From Nonomuraea jiangxiensis (GTDB lineage: Bacteria; Actinomycetota; Actinomycetes; Streptosporangiales; Streptosporangiaceae), in contig NZ_FNDJ01000002.1 in assembly GCF_900099965.1 (NCBI RefSeq), positions 186,001 to 250,000 of the forward strand: a stretch of DNA of 64,000 bases, read 5' to 3'. Shown here piece after piece: positions 24,633 through 33,456 of the stretch (positions are counted from its first letter, which is position 1; the number at the start of each line of letters is the position of its first letter). Below the pieces are notes generated by a model. That model did no database searches and had not been told where the DNA came from. It saw only the letters and a program-made list of their open reading frames with translations. The position numbers and the translations under genes are program-made.

Positions 24633-27158
24633 TCAGGTACGCGGGGACCGGCGGGTGCGATGGGAGCGGCGGGGTCGTGCGGGGCCGGTGTGGGCGAGTT
24701 CGGCGGCCGGTGGTTCGGCGAGCGGGAGACGGAAGACGAAGCGGGCCCCGTGCGGGCGGGCCTCCTCGACGTGCAGGGTGCCCTGGTGGTTGTGGGCGAT
24801 GTCGCGGGCGATGGCCAGCCCGAGGCCCGCGCCGCCGTACCCCCGGCTGCGCGCGGTGTCCAGCCGGGCGAAGCGCTGGAAGACGTGCTCGCGCTCGGCC
24901 TCCGGGATCCCCGGCCCGTCGTCGGTGACGCTCAGCTCGGCGCGGTCGCCGGCGCGGCTCACCCGTACCACGACGGCGTGGGCGGCGTGCCGGCGCGCGT
25001 TGTCCAGCAGGTTGCCCAGCACCCGGCGGATCTGCGTGGGGACGGCGTTGACGATCACACCGGGGTCGAGGTCGAGCCGCACCGGGCAGCGGTCGCCGAA
25101 CCGCCGCGAGACCTCGCCCTCGACGATCCGGGCCAGCTCGACGCGCTCGAAGGCGGTGGCAGGAACGGCTTCGAGCCGGGCCAGCAGCAGGAGGTCGGTG
25201 ATGATGGCCTGGAGCCGGTCCACGTCGCCCAGGGCGTGGTCGAGCAGCGCGGTGAGGTCGGTCTCGCCGGGGTGCAGCTGCGCCTCCTCCAGCTGGGCCC
25301 GCAGCCCGGCCAGCGGGGTACGCAGCTCGTGCGAGGCGTCGGTGGTGAAGCGCCGCTGGCGATCGAGCGACTGCTTCAGCGATTCCGCGGCCCGTTCGAG
25401 CTCCGCCGACATCATGTGCTCGTGGGTGTAGCGGCGGGCGTTGTCCACGCACACCGCCGCCCGGCCGACCAGCTCCTCGGCCAGGGCCAGGTCGTCCTCC
25501 TCGAACACGCTCATGCGCCGGGAGCGGTAGAAGCTCACCACTCCGAGCGTGACGTCCCGGGCCCGCATCGGCACCACGATGACCGAGTGGATGCCCTGCT
25601 CGTGCGCCTTCCGGGTGCCTGCCGGGTCCTGTGCCATCAACCAGAGCGTGCCGTCCAGCTCGGATTTGAGCACCGATTGGCCGCCGGCCAGGCAGTGGCC
25701 CTGCGGCGTGGCCGGGTGCGGGTGGACGAGCGCGCCGACGCCGGCCAGGTCGAAGTTCCGCAGGGTGGTGGCGAGGGCGATCCGGCGCAGCCCGGTATCG
25801 AGCGCGCCGGGCGCGTCGCCGCGCGGCACGGGGTCGGGCAGGTCGACGGCGACGAAATCGGCGAAGCGGGGGACGGCCACCTCGGTCAGCTCCTGGGCGG
25901 TCCTGGTGACGTCCAGGCTGGTGCCGACGCGGGCGCCGGCCTCCCAGAGGAGGCTGAGCCGTTCACGTGCCTGGAGGGCGAGCCGTCCGACGCCGGGCTC
26001 GCCCACGGCGAGCAACCACCGGTCGTCCGCGGTGACAGGGGTGTCCGGAAGCGAATCGTCCGGCGGAAGGGGGGCCAGAGCAACGGCGGGCGGCGGCTCC
26101 CACCGCACCCCCGCTCCGTCGCCCGGAGCCGCTCGCGGCCTGTCGCCCCGAGCCTCCCCGGGTTCGTGGCGCTGAGCCTCCCGGGATCCGTCGCGCTGAG
26201 CCTCCGGGGGGCCGTCGCGCTGAACTTCTCGGGGGCCGGAGGCCACGTGCCAGAACGAGCCGTCGGTCAGGATGGCCTCCACGGCAATGCCGCGCGTCCC
26301 GGCGGCATTCTCGATCGCGCGGCTGACCAGGGTGGCGGAGCGGCCCCCCGACAGCAGTACCACCGCCACCCCCGTGCGGTCGGCGGAGATCAGCTCCGCG
26401 GCCTTCTCCAGCAGGCTGTGCCGGTCGTGGGGGGCGATCGGGACGGCCTCGGTGATCGGCCGGCAGGCGACGGCGGCCCCCCCGCCGGCCTCGCGCCGGG
26501 CCGCGAGGAACGCGCGCAGCAGCACCTGCTCCCGCTGCGAGGTCTGTTCGAGCAGGCATTCCTCGATGCGGGCGGTCGCGTCCACGGCGATGCCGAGCAT
26601 CGCCGCGTCGGCGAACCGGTCCAGGCACGCCAGGTTCAGCACGCCCTCGACCCGGCCGCTCACCGGGTCGCGGACGGGCGAGGCGGCGCACACCAGCTCA
26701 CCCCAGATGTCCGCGTAGTGCTCCCGTCCCCAGATGAGGACGGGTCGCCGCTCGGCCAGTGCGGTGCCGATGCCGTTCGTGCCGATGGCCTGCTCGGGGA
26801 ACCCGAAGCCCGGCACCACCAGATTGTGGTCGAGCCACCGGAGCAGCGACGGCTCGCCGACCCGGCGCTGCAGCACCCGGGCGTGCGCGTCGCCGAGGAC
26901 CACGGCCACCTTGATGCCGGACAACTGGGATTCGAGCTGGTCGAGCACCGGCGCGGCAGCCTGTATGAGCCTGCCGTCCACGTCGATGTCCAGGTCGAGC
27001 ACGGTGGGCACCTGGTAGGGCACGACCCCCATGTGCCGGCTGCGCTCCCAGGAGGTCAGCACCCAGGGCCGCACGCCGCTCTCGACGGGTTCGCCGGCGC
27101 AGAAACGTTTGCGGGCCCACTCGAGAGCGGTGAGGCCTTCCTGGCCGACAACATCCAT
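24633..27158 (-). CDS. GAF-domain sensor histidine kinase
   Basis: 841-aa cytoplasmic sensor with no membrane helix. The first 230 residues resemble the GAF input domain of AcoR/NtrC-type activators (VLTSWERSRHMGV, GTNGIGTALAERRPVLIWGREHYADIW). A degenerate repeat linker (REVQRDGPPEAQRDGSREAQ, about 310-345) follows, then a second GAF domain (about 440-590). The kinase core has the phospho-acceptor His in ASHELRTPLAG (about 610), N box LGNLLDNARRHA, G1 DDGPGIPEAE and G2 GGAGLGLAI. No response regulator is adjacent, so it is an orphan. ATG 27158, with GGAGGAAG upstream. Confidence 0.88.
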   Translation of the reverse strand: MDVVGQEGLTALEWARKRFCAGEPVESGVRPWVLTSWERSRHMGVVPYQVPTVLDLDIDVDGRLIQAAAPVLDQLESQLSGIKVAVVLGDAHARVLQRRVGEPSLLRWLDHNLVVPGFGFPEQAIGTNGIGTALAERRPVLIWGREHYADIWGELVCAASPVRDPVSGRVEGVLNLACLDRFADAAMLGIAVDATARIEECLLEQTSQREQVLLRAFLAARREAGGGAAVACRPITEAVPIAPHDRHSLLEKAAELISADRTGVAVVLLSGGRSATLVSRAIENAAGTRGIAVEAILTDGSFWHVASGPREVQRDGPPEAQRDGSREAQRHEPGEARGDRPRAAPGDGAGVRWEPPPAVALAPLPPDDSLPDTPVTADDRWLLAVGEPGVGRLALQARERLSLLWEAGARVGTSLDVTRTAQELTEVAVPRFADFVAVDLPDPVPRGDAPGALDTGLRRIALATTLRNFDLAGVGALVHPHPATPQGHCLAGGQSVLKSELDGTLWLMAQDPAGTRKAHEQGIHSVIVVPMRARDVTLGVVSFYRSRRMSVFEEDDLALAEELVGRAAVCVDNARRYTHEHMMSAELERAAESLKQSLDRQRRFTTDASHELRTPLAGLRAQLEEAQLHPGETDLTALLDHALGDVDRLQAIITDLLLLARLEAVPATAFERVELARIVEGEVSRRFGDRCPVRLDLDPGVIVNAVPTQIRRVLGNLLDNARRHAAHAVVVRVSRAGDRAELSVTDDGPGIPEAEREHVFQRFARLDTARSRGYGGAGLGLAIARDIAHNHQGTLHVEEARPHGARFVFRLPLAEPPAAELAHTGPARPRRSHRTRRSPRT

Positions 27159-27305
27159 GTGCCCGCTTCTTCCTCCCCGGTCCCCTCTGTCTCACTCTGC
27201 TCGCCCCGGACGCCCCTTTCGTTGGGATTTGTCTAATGTTCTGCGGGCTTATAGGCAAGCTTGACCGGCATCGGAGACAAGCGTGAACGCCGCAGGCCGG
27301 TGCTT

Positions 27306-28181
27306 TCAGTCGCCGAATTCGAGGTGCAGGGCCTGGGTGAAGTCGGCGACGGCCTCCTCGTGCCGGTCCAGCTCCTGCTGGATCTCGCCGCGTACGCGAT
27401 ATGCCCAGATGTATTCGGGATCAAGGTCGATCGCCCGGTTCAGATCCCGCAACGCCGCCTCGTTGTCGCCCAGCTCGCTCAGCACCGCGCCCCGGCTGCC
27501 GAACGCGCGGTCGTTCTCCGGATCCAGCTCCAGGGCCCGGTTCAGGTCCGCCAGGGCGTCGTCGTAGCGGTCGATCATGCGCAATGCCTCACCTCGCCTG
27601 CTGAGAGCCCGGACGTACTCGGGGTCGGCCGTCAGGGCCTTCGTGTAGTCGGCGATCGCCTCTTCGTACAGGTGCATGCGCTGGTACAGGTCGCCACGGG
27701 CCACCCAGGAGTAGGCCAGTTCCTCGTTCTGGGCGATGATCCTGGCGTACACGCGCAGCGCCTCGTCCAGGCGGTTCAGGTCCACCAGGACCTCGGCCTT
27801 GGCCTCCAGGATCCACAGGGAGTCGGGGGAGAGGGTCAGGGCATGCTCGAAGTCCTCCATGGCCTCTTCTAAGCGGTTCATGGCGGCGTAGGTCTGGCCC
27901 CGCGAGCCGAGGGCGTACGCGCTGTCCGGCTCCAGCCGCAGAGCCTCGTCGAAGTCCGCCAGCGCCTCCTCGTACCGGTCGGTGATCCGGTGGCTCTCGC
28001 CGCGCAGCCGCCAGGCGCGGGCGTGGTCGGGCGCCAACGCGATCGACTCCGTCAGGTCCGCGATGGCCGCCTCGTGCCTCGACAGCGCGATGTACGACTC
28101 GGCACGGCTGCGTAGCACCGATGCCCGGGACTGGGCGGCTGCGTCGGACAGCCCAGGGTGGTCCTTGATCCCCTCGCTCAT
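27306..28181 (-). CDS. Tetratricopeptide-repeat protein
   Basis: 291 aa made almost wholly of TPR units, about eight in a row, each 34 residues with the pattern A-x-x-x-RG-x-x-Y/H-x-x-x-x-R-Y-x-EALADF-x-x-AL-x-L-x-P. No signal peptide or extra catalytic domain, so it is a cytoplasmic scaffold whose partner is unknown. ATG 28181. It lies between the histidine kinase (downstream, 147 bp) and the aldehyde dehydrogenase (upstream, 19 bp), all on the minus strand; the 19-bp gap suggests co-transcription with the dehydrogenase. Confidence 0.88.
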   Translation of the reverse strand: MSEGIKDHPGLSDAAAQSRASVLRSRAESYIALSRHEAAIADLTESIALAPDHARAWRLRGESHRITDRYEEALADFDEALRLEPDSAYALGSRGQTYAAMNRLEEAMEDFEHALTLSPDSLWILEAKAEVLVDLNRLDEALRVYARIIAQNEELAYSWVARGDLYQRMHLYEEAIADYTKALTADPEYVRALSRRGEALRMIDRYDDALADLNRALELDPENDRAFGSRGAVLSELGDNEAALRDLNRAIDLDPEYIWAYRVRGEIQQELDRHEEAVADFTQALHLEFGD

Positions 28182-28200
28182 GAGGGGTAAATCTATCCAA

Positions 28201-29634
28201 CTAAATTTGGATAATGGCCGCCTTTTCGCGGGTGTACTCCAGCACCGCGTCGTGACCGTACCCGCTGTCCTTGACGCCCCCGAACGGCAGGCCGGGCGGC
28301 ATCTGGCGGAAGGTGTTCACCCAGACCGTGCCGCTGCGCAGATCGCGGACGAAGCGGTGCGCCCGGCCCAGGTCGCGCGTCCACACCCCGGCGGCCAGGC
28401 CGTAGGGGGAGTCGTTGGCGATCTCCAGCGCCTCCTCGTCCGTCGAGAACGGCAGCGCCACCGCCACCGGGCCGAAGATCTCCTCCTGGCAGACGCGCAG
28501 GGAGTTGTCCGTCGTCGTGTAGAGCGTGGGCGCGACCCAGTAGCCACCCGGCAGGCCGGGAACCACCTCGGCGCCCACCCGCGCGCCGAAGACCAGCTCG
28601 GCGCCCTCCTTCTCGGCCAGTTCGAGGTACGACGTCACGTGCTGGTACTGGCCCGCCGAGACGATCGGGCCCATGGTCGTGGCCAGGTCCAGCGGGTCGG
28701 CCAGGACCAGGTTCGCGCAGGCGGCCCGGATGCGGCCGATCAGGTCGTCCCAGATCGAGCGGTGGATGAGGATGCGCGAGCCCGCGACGCACACCTGGCC
28801 GGCGTTGCCGGTGTAGACGGAGTTCACGGTGACGCCCCGGGTGGCGGCGTCCAGGTCCGCGTCGGGGAAGACGATGTTCGGTGATTTGCCGCCCAGTTCG
28901 AACGTCATCGGCTTCAGCGAGTCCGCCGAGGCCCGGGTGATCGCCTGGCCGGTGGCCGTCGAGCCGGTGAGGCTGATCTTGCCGACGTCGCGGTGGCGTA
29001 CCAGGGCGTCGCCCACCTCCTCGCCCAGCCCGCTGACGATGTTCAGCACGCCCGGCGGCAGCACCGGGGCCAGCAGCTCGCCCAGCCGCAGCACCGACGC
29101 GCTCGCCTGCTCGGCGGGCTTGACGATCACCGTGTTCCCCGCCGCCAGCGCGTACGCGGCCTTGGCGGAGAAGGTCGAGATGGGGGAGTTCCAGGGGATG
29201 ATGCAGACCGCCACCCCGTACGGCTCGCGCCGCGTCATCCCGAGCGTGTCGGGACCGAGGATGACGGTGTCGCCCTTGACCGCGTCGAGGCACTGCCCGG
29301 CGGCCAGCTGCCACAGCATCGCCATGCCCGGCAGGTCCCGCCGCAGGGTGTCCCGCAGGATCCTGCCGTTGTCGCGCGTCTCCAGCCTGGCCAGCTCCTC
29401 GGCGTGCCGCTCGAACAGCTTCGCCACCTCGCGCAGGTAGCCCGTCCTGGCCAGGGCGGGCAGCGCCGACCAGGCGGGGAACGCCTGACGGGCCGCCGCC
29501 ACGGCCGCCTCGGCCTCGCCCGGGCCACTGGCCGGAATCGTGGCCCACACCTCGCCGGTGGCCGGATTGACGGAGTCCATGGTCCGGGGGGCGGGGAGCA
29601 GCTCGCCGCCGATCAGGTTGCGGTACTCGGGCAT
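28201..29634 (-). CDS. Aldehyde dehydrogenase
   Basis: NAD(P)-dependent aldehyde oxidation, 477 aa. The N-terminal half has PWNSPISTFSAKAAYALAAGN (cofactor site), FELGGKSPNIVF (catalytic Glu) and NAGQVCVAGSR (catalytic Cys); EEIFGPV and SGTVWVNTF complete the family set. I prefer ATG 29634: the alternative ATG 29646 lies inside the palindrome at 29637-29656, and TATGCT within that palindrome is placed 7 nt before 29634 as a leaderless -10. Substrate unknown. Confidence 0.9.
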   Translation of the reverse strand: MPEYRNLIGGELLPAPRTMDSVNPATGEVWATIPASGPGEAEAAVAAARQAFPAWSALPALARTGYLREVAKLFERHAEELARLETRDNGRILRDTLRRDLPGMAMLWQLAAGQCLDAVKGDTVILGPDTLGMTRREPYGVAVCIIPWNSPISTFSAKAAYALAAGNTVIVKPAEQASASVLRLGELLAPVLPPGVLNIVSGLGEEVGDALVRHRDVGKISLTGSTATGQAITRASADSLKPMTFELGGKSPNIVFPDADLDAATRGVTVNSVYTGNAGQVCVAGSRILIHRSIWDDLIGRIRAACANLVLADPLDLATTMGPIVSAGQYQHVTSYLELAEKEGAELVFGARVGAEVVPGLPGGYWVAPTLYTTTDNSLRVCQEEIFGPVAVALPFSTDEEALEIANDSPYGLAAGVWTRDLGRAHRFVRDLRSGTVWVNTFRQMPPGLPFGGVKDSGYGHDAVLEYTREKAAIIQI

Positions 29635-29636
29635 GC

Positions 29637-29656
29637 GAACAAGCATATGCTTGCTC
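29637..29656. promoter_or_regulatory. TetR/MarR-type palindromic operator before aldehyde dehydrogenase
   Basis: GAACAAGCATATGCTTGCTC is a 20-nt palindrome with one mismatched pair; the inner 14 nt are perfect. It overlaps the likely -10 of the aldehyde dehydrogenase gene, and lies 57 bp before the divergent GNAT gene. The cognate regulator is not obvious in the window. Confidence 0.6.
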
Positions 29657-29712
29657 GGTTAGCCGGACCAGGTGTCATGAAATGTCGGGCATATGCGCGA
29701 TGATGGCCCATC

Positions 29713-30297
29713 GTGAGAACTGAGTTGACCTGGCCGGACACCTCCGACGAAGCCCTGCTGGCCGCCGTACACCGAGTCATGCGCGCCGTCGTGGCGCTGG
29801 GCGGGGCCGTCGGCTACCTCGACCCGCCGAGCCGGGACCAGACCGATCCCTGGCTGGAGGAGATCCTGAAGGCGGTTCGCGACGGGGACGCCCGCCTCGC
29901 GCTGGCCCGCGTGGACGGCACCGTGCAGGCCATGGGGCTGTGGCGGCGCAACCCGTCGCCGGTCTTCACCCGCTCGGCCGAACTCGGCAAGATCATGGCT
30001 CACCCGGAGGCCCGCGGGCTGGGGCTGGGCGCTCGCGTGGTGTCGGCCCTCGTCGACAGTGCCCGCGCGGCCGGGATCGAGACGCTGGAGCTCGGTGTGC
30101 GGGGCAACAACCATGGCGCGATCGAGCTGTACGAGTCGCTCGGCTTCCGCGAGTGGGGCCGGCTGCCGAACGTGATCGAGATCGGGGCGGAACGCTTCGA
30201 CGACGTACGCATGTTCCTCGATCTGGGCAGGGAGCCGGACGTGATCCTGCGCGGCTCGGCCCCGGGTGGCCCCGGCTGGTCCCCTCGGAGAGGGTGA
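29713..30297 (+). CDS. GNAT-family N-acetyltransferase
   Basis: 194-aa acetyltransferase. Acetyl-CoA binding motif A is GKIMAHPEARGLGLGARVVSALVDSAR, followed by LELGVRGNNHGAIELYESLGFREWGR. An N-terminal helix-rich stretch precedes it. GTG 29713 is the first usable start. Substrate unknown. Divergent from the aldehyde dehydrogenase; the crotonase-like gene follows 101 bp downstream. Confidence 0.85.
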   Translation: MRTELTWPDTSDEALLAAVHRVMRAVVALGGAVGYLDPPSRDQTDPWLEEILKAVRDGDARLALARVDGTVQAMGLWRRNPSPVFTRSAELGKIMAHPEARGLGLGARVVSALVDSARAAGIETLELGVRGNNHGAIELYESLGFREWGRLPNVIEIGAERFDDVRMFLDLGREPDVILRGSAPGGPGWSPRRG

Positions 30298-30398
30298 GCC
30301 GCTCGGCTGCTGTGGCTCGCTCTCGTCGCTGGTGAGGTTGGCACCCGATTTGATCGGATATTTCATGACCGAGAGGTTCGGGATGACAAGGAGATGAC

Positions 30399-31169
30399 GT
30401 GAGCGAGCTTGTGGTCACCGCCGACGGACCCGTACTGCGAGTGGTGTTCAACCGGCCGGACCGGCACAACGCACTGACCTGGGCCATGTGGGACGGCCTG
30501 GAGGAGGCCAGCGAGCGGGCCGACGCCGACCCCGCGATCAAGTTGCTGGTGTTGTCGGGGGCGGGCGGCCGGGCGTTCGTGGCCGGGACCGACATCTCCC
30601 AGTTCACCGCCTTCACCGACGGTGCCGACGGCGTCGTCTACGAGCGCAGGCTGCAGCGCGTCATCGACCGCCTCGAACGGGTCAAGGTCCCCACCGTGGC
30701 CGTCATCGAGGGGCACTGCCTGGGCGCTGGACTGATCGTGGCCTCGGTGTGCGACCTGCGGATCGCCGTACCCGCGGCCACGTTCGGCGTGCCGATCGCC
30801 CGGACGCTCGGCAACTGCCTGTCCATGAACACCTATTCCCTGCTCGTCCACCACCTCGGCCCGGCCCGCACGCTGGACATGCTGCTCAGGGCCCGTACCT
30901 ACACCGCCGAGGAGGCCCACGCAGCCGGGTTCGTGGCCGAGCTCTGCGGGCCGGACGAGCTGCCCGAACGGCTGGCGGCGATGGAGGAGCGGCTGCTGGG
31001 CCACGCGCCGCTGACCATGTGGGCGGCCAAGGAGGCCCTCCGGCGGCTGCGGGTGGCCAACCTGCCGGACGGCGACGACATCGTGGCCGCGGTCCTCGGC
31101 AGCGACGACTTCCACCGGGCCGTCCGCGCCTTCCTGGCCAAGGAGAAGGTGGACTGGCAGGGCCGCTGA
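30399..31169 (+). CDS. Enoyl-CoA hydratase/isomerase (crotonase) family protein
   Basis: Crotonase-fold protein, 256 aa, from GTG 30399 with AAGGAG upstream. The oxyanion-hole strand FVAGTDISQF and GHCLGAGLIVASVCDLRIA align with the family. The two catalytic Glu residues of true enoyl-CoA hydratases are not visible: the GGG-x-E position reads GAGLI, and the second site (FGVPIARTLGN) also lacks Glu. It may act as another crotonase-fold enzyme such as a CoA hydrolase, decarboxylase or isomerase. Followed by the PgeF-type gene 26 bp downstream. Confidence 0.88.
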   Translation: MSELVVTADGPVLRVVFNRPDRHNALTWAMWDGLEEASERADADPAIKLLVLSGAGGRAFVAGTDISQFTAFTDGADGVVYERRLQRVIDRLERVKVPTVAVIEGHCLGAGLIVASVCDLRIAVPAATFGVPIARTLGNCLSMNTYSLLVHHLGPARTLDMLLRARTYTAEEAHAAGFVAELCGPDELPERLAAMEERLLGHAPLTMWAAKEALRRLRVANLPDGDDIVAAVLGSDDFHRAVRAFLAKEKVDWQGR

Positions 31170-31195
31170 CTCCGGCCTGGCTCTAGGATCGAGCC

Positions 31196-31903
31196 ATGGA
31201 GCTGAGCCCAGGAGTGCACGTCGCCGTCACCGACCGACACGGAGGGGCCAGCACCGGACCATACTCCTCACGCAACCTCGGCGGCATGGTCGGCGACGAC
31301 CCGGCGGCCGTGCGGGCCAACCGCGACGGAGTGGCCGCCGAGCTCGGCGTGCGGGCCGTGGTGTTCATGCGCCAGGTCCACAGCGCCGAGGTGGCCTACG
31401 TGAGCGAGCCGTTCGGCGAGGACCCGCCGCGCCTCGACGGGGTGTTCACCACCGAGCCGGGGCTGGCGCTGGCCTCGCTCGGGGCCGACTGCCCGGCCGT
31501 CCTGGTGGCCGACCCGGTGGCCCGCATGGTGGGCGCCGCCCATTCCGGCCGTCCCGGCACCGAGGCGGGGATCGCGACGGCGCTGGTGACGGCCATGACC
31601 GCCAAGGGCGCCTCGCCGGAGCGCATGGTCGCGATGGTCGGCCCCGGCGTCTGTGGCCGTTGCTATGAGGTGCCCGCCGGCATGCGCGAGGAGGTGGCCG
31701 CCAAGGTGCCCGAGACGTGGTCCACGACGTCCTGGGACACCCCCGCCCTCGACCTGCGCGCGGGCATCGAGGCCCAGTTGCGGGCGGCGGGGCTGGCGGA
31801 CGTGCGCCACGACGCGCGCTGCACGATGGAGTCACCCGAGCTCTACTCCCACCGCCGCGAGCAGCCCGGCGGCCGCTTCGCCGCCCTCATCTGGCTCACC
31901 TGA
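31196..31903 (+). CDS. pgeF: PgeF/YfiH-family purine nucleoside phosphorylase-like protein
   Basis: Peptidoglycan-editing-factor / multicopper-type domain family (DUF152), 235 aa. Zinc ligands of the family are visible: His in FMRQVHSAEVA, Cys in GADCPAVLVAD, and His in VGAAHSGRPG. The usual HAGWRG reads HSGRPG here. Family members phosphorolyse purine nucleosides or edit peptidoglycan precursors. ATG 31196. In many bacteria the gene sits in the division cluster; here it is next to a crotonase-like gene. Confidence 0.85.
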   Translation: MELSPGVHVAVTDRHGGASTGPYSSRNLGGMVGDDPAAVRANRDGVAAELGVRAVVFMRQVHSAEVAYVSEPFGEDPPRLDGVFTTEPGLALASLGADCPAVLVADPVARMVGAAHSGRPGTEAGIATALVTAMTAKGASPERMVAMVGPGVCGRCYEVPAGMREEVAAKVPETWSTTSWDTPALDLRAGIEAQLRAAGLADVRHDARCTMESPELYSHRREQPGGRFAALIWLT

Positions 31904-31936
31904 CCACCCCCGGCCTGGCGGGCGCCGCAAAAGTGC

Positions 31937-32287
31937 TCAGTCCTTGTGCCGGTTCGAATTGAAGATCACGTTCACCAGGACGATGCCGGTCCAGACCCAG
32001 AACAGCGACCCTCCCTGCTCATCGCCGACCAGCATGAACAGGATGGTGAGGATGGTGCCGAGGGACATCGAGACGATCGCCAGGGCGAGCCGTTGCCCGT
32101 TCGCCACATTCTGCCGCTTGGCGGCCTCCGCGCTCGCCGGGCCTAATTGAGCCAGCCGCTCATCCACCCGCCGGTCGACCTCCTGGCCCATTTTGTCGAG
32201 AAAGGACTCCACTATGGCGTCCTCGAACTCCGGGCCGAGGTCGCGGCGGGCGGACACGGCCGCCCGCAGCTCATCTCCTGTGCTCAT
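31937..32287 (-). CDS. Small membrane protein with amphipathic N-terminal arm
   Basis: 116 aa. Residues 1-60 are a charged helix (FEDAIVESFLDKMGQEVDRRVDERL) likely to form a coiled coil. Two membrane helices follow (about 65-87 and 92-108), ending in the basic tail NSNRHKD. No recognised function. Similar small proteins are common in streptomycetes and relatives. ATG 32287. Convergent with pgeF; the ligase gene begins upstream of it on the same strand and ends 26 bp away. Confidence 0.75.
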   Translation of the reverse strand: MSTGDELRAAVSARRDLGPEFEDAIVESFLDKMGQEVDRRVDERLAQLGPASAEAAKRQNVANGQRLALAIVSMSLGTILTILFMLVGDEQGGSLFWVWTGIVLVNVIFNSNRHKD

Positions 32288-32313
32288 ATTTCGACACTAT
32301 TGGCGACTTATGG

Positions 32314-33456
32314 CTAGCGAGCAAGAATGTCGTCCAGGTTGTAACTCACCGGCCGTTCGAGCTGCTCGTACGTACACGATTCAGGAGTGCGATCCGTTCG
32401 CCACCGCCGGAAATGCGCGGTGTGCCGGAACCGGTCACCCTCCATCTGGTCGTAGGCCACCTCGATCACCAGCTCCGGCCGGAGCGGAATGAACGACAGG
32501 TCCTTCTTGGCGCTCCAGCGCGAGATCGCGCCCGGCACCCGCTGCCCGCCCGTCGCGGGCCCGGCCGCAGGCTGCCCGATGTGGGCCGCCGCTTGCTCGG
32601 CCCAGTGGCCCCAGGGATGCTCGCTCAGCTCGGTGAGGTACGGCTTGACCTCCTCGACCAGCTCGGCCCGGCGCGCCATCGGGAAGGAGGCGGCCACCCC
32701 CACGTGATGCAGCCGCCCGTCGTTGCCGTAGAGGCCGAGCAGCAGCGAACCCACGATCGGCCCCGACTTGTGCTCCCGGTAGCCGCACACGACGACGTCG
32801 GCCGTCCGCTCGTGCTTGACCTTGAACATGGTGCGCTTGTCGGGGATGTAGGGCTGGTCACCGGGCTTGACGATGATGCCGTCGAGCCCCGCCCCCTCGA
32901 ACGTCTCGAACCACTCGTCCGCCTGCTCCTGGCTGGTCGTGACCGGGGTCAGCCGGATGGACCCGCCCCGCTCGGGGAAGATCCCCTCCAGCCGTGCCCG
33001 CCGCTCCGAGAACGGCGCCTCCATCAGCGACTCGTCACCCAGCGCCAGCAGGTCGAACGCGAAGAACTGGGCCGGCGTGCGCTCCGAGAGCATCTTCACC
33101 CGGGACGCGGCCGGATGGATGCGCTGCTGCAACGCGTCGAAGTCGAGGTGCGACCCCACGGGCAGCACGATCTCGCCGTCCACGACGCACTTATCCGGCA
33201 ACTCGGCCCGGACCGCCTCGACCAGCTCGGGGAAGTAGCGCGTGAACGGCCGCTCGTTGCGGCTGCCCAGGTAGACCTCGTCGCCGTCGCGGAACACGAT
33301 GCACCGGAACCCGTCCCACTTCGGCTCGTAGAACAGCGTGCCGTCCTGCTTGGGCATGGCCTTGACCGGTTTGGCCAGCATCGGCGGCACCGGCGGCCGT
33401 ACGGGAAGGTTCGGGACCGGCTCTTCGACGGGCTCGTCGGCGGGGTCGGTGGTCAT
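32314..33456 (-). CDS. ligC: ATP-dependent DNA ligase (LigC type)
   Basis: 380 aa. Motif I with the AMP-accepting Lys is FYEPKWDGFR; motif III is FAFDLLALGDE; motif IV is GLDGIIVKPG; motif V is FKVKHERTADVVV. The C-terminal OB domain ends in HTAHFRRWRTDR. It seals nicks or end-joined DNA. ATG 33456 has GAGGGAGCAG upstream and overlaps the stop of the RibD-type gene by 4 nt (ATGA). The polymerase-type ligD gene at 22201 is separate; together they could serve NHEJ, but the pairing is inferred. Confidence 0.92.
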   Translation of the reverse strand: MTTDPADEPVEEPVPNLPVRPPVPPMLAKPVKAMPKQDGTLFYEPKWDGFRCIVFRDGDEVYLGSRNERPFTRYFPELVEAVRAELPDKCVVDGEIVLPVGSHLDFDALQQRIHPAASRVKMLSERTPAQFFAFDLLALGDESLMEAPFSERRARLEGIFPERGGSIRLTPVTTSQEQADEWFETFEGAGLDGIIVKPGDQPYIPDKRTMFKVKHERTADVVVCGYREHKSGPIVGSLLLGLYGNDGRLHHVGVAASFPMARRAELVEEVKPYLTELSEHPWGHWAEQAAAHIGQPAAGPATGGQRVPGAISRWSAKKDLSFIPLRPELVIEVAYDQMEGDRFRHTAHFRRWRTDRTPESCTYEQLERPVSYNLDDILAR

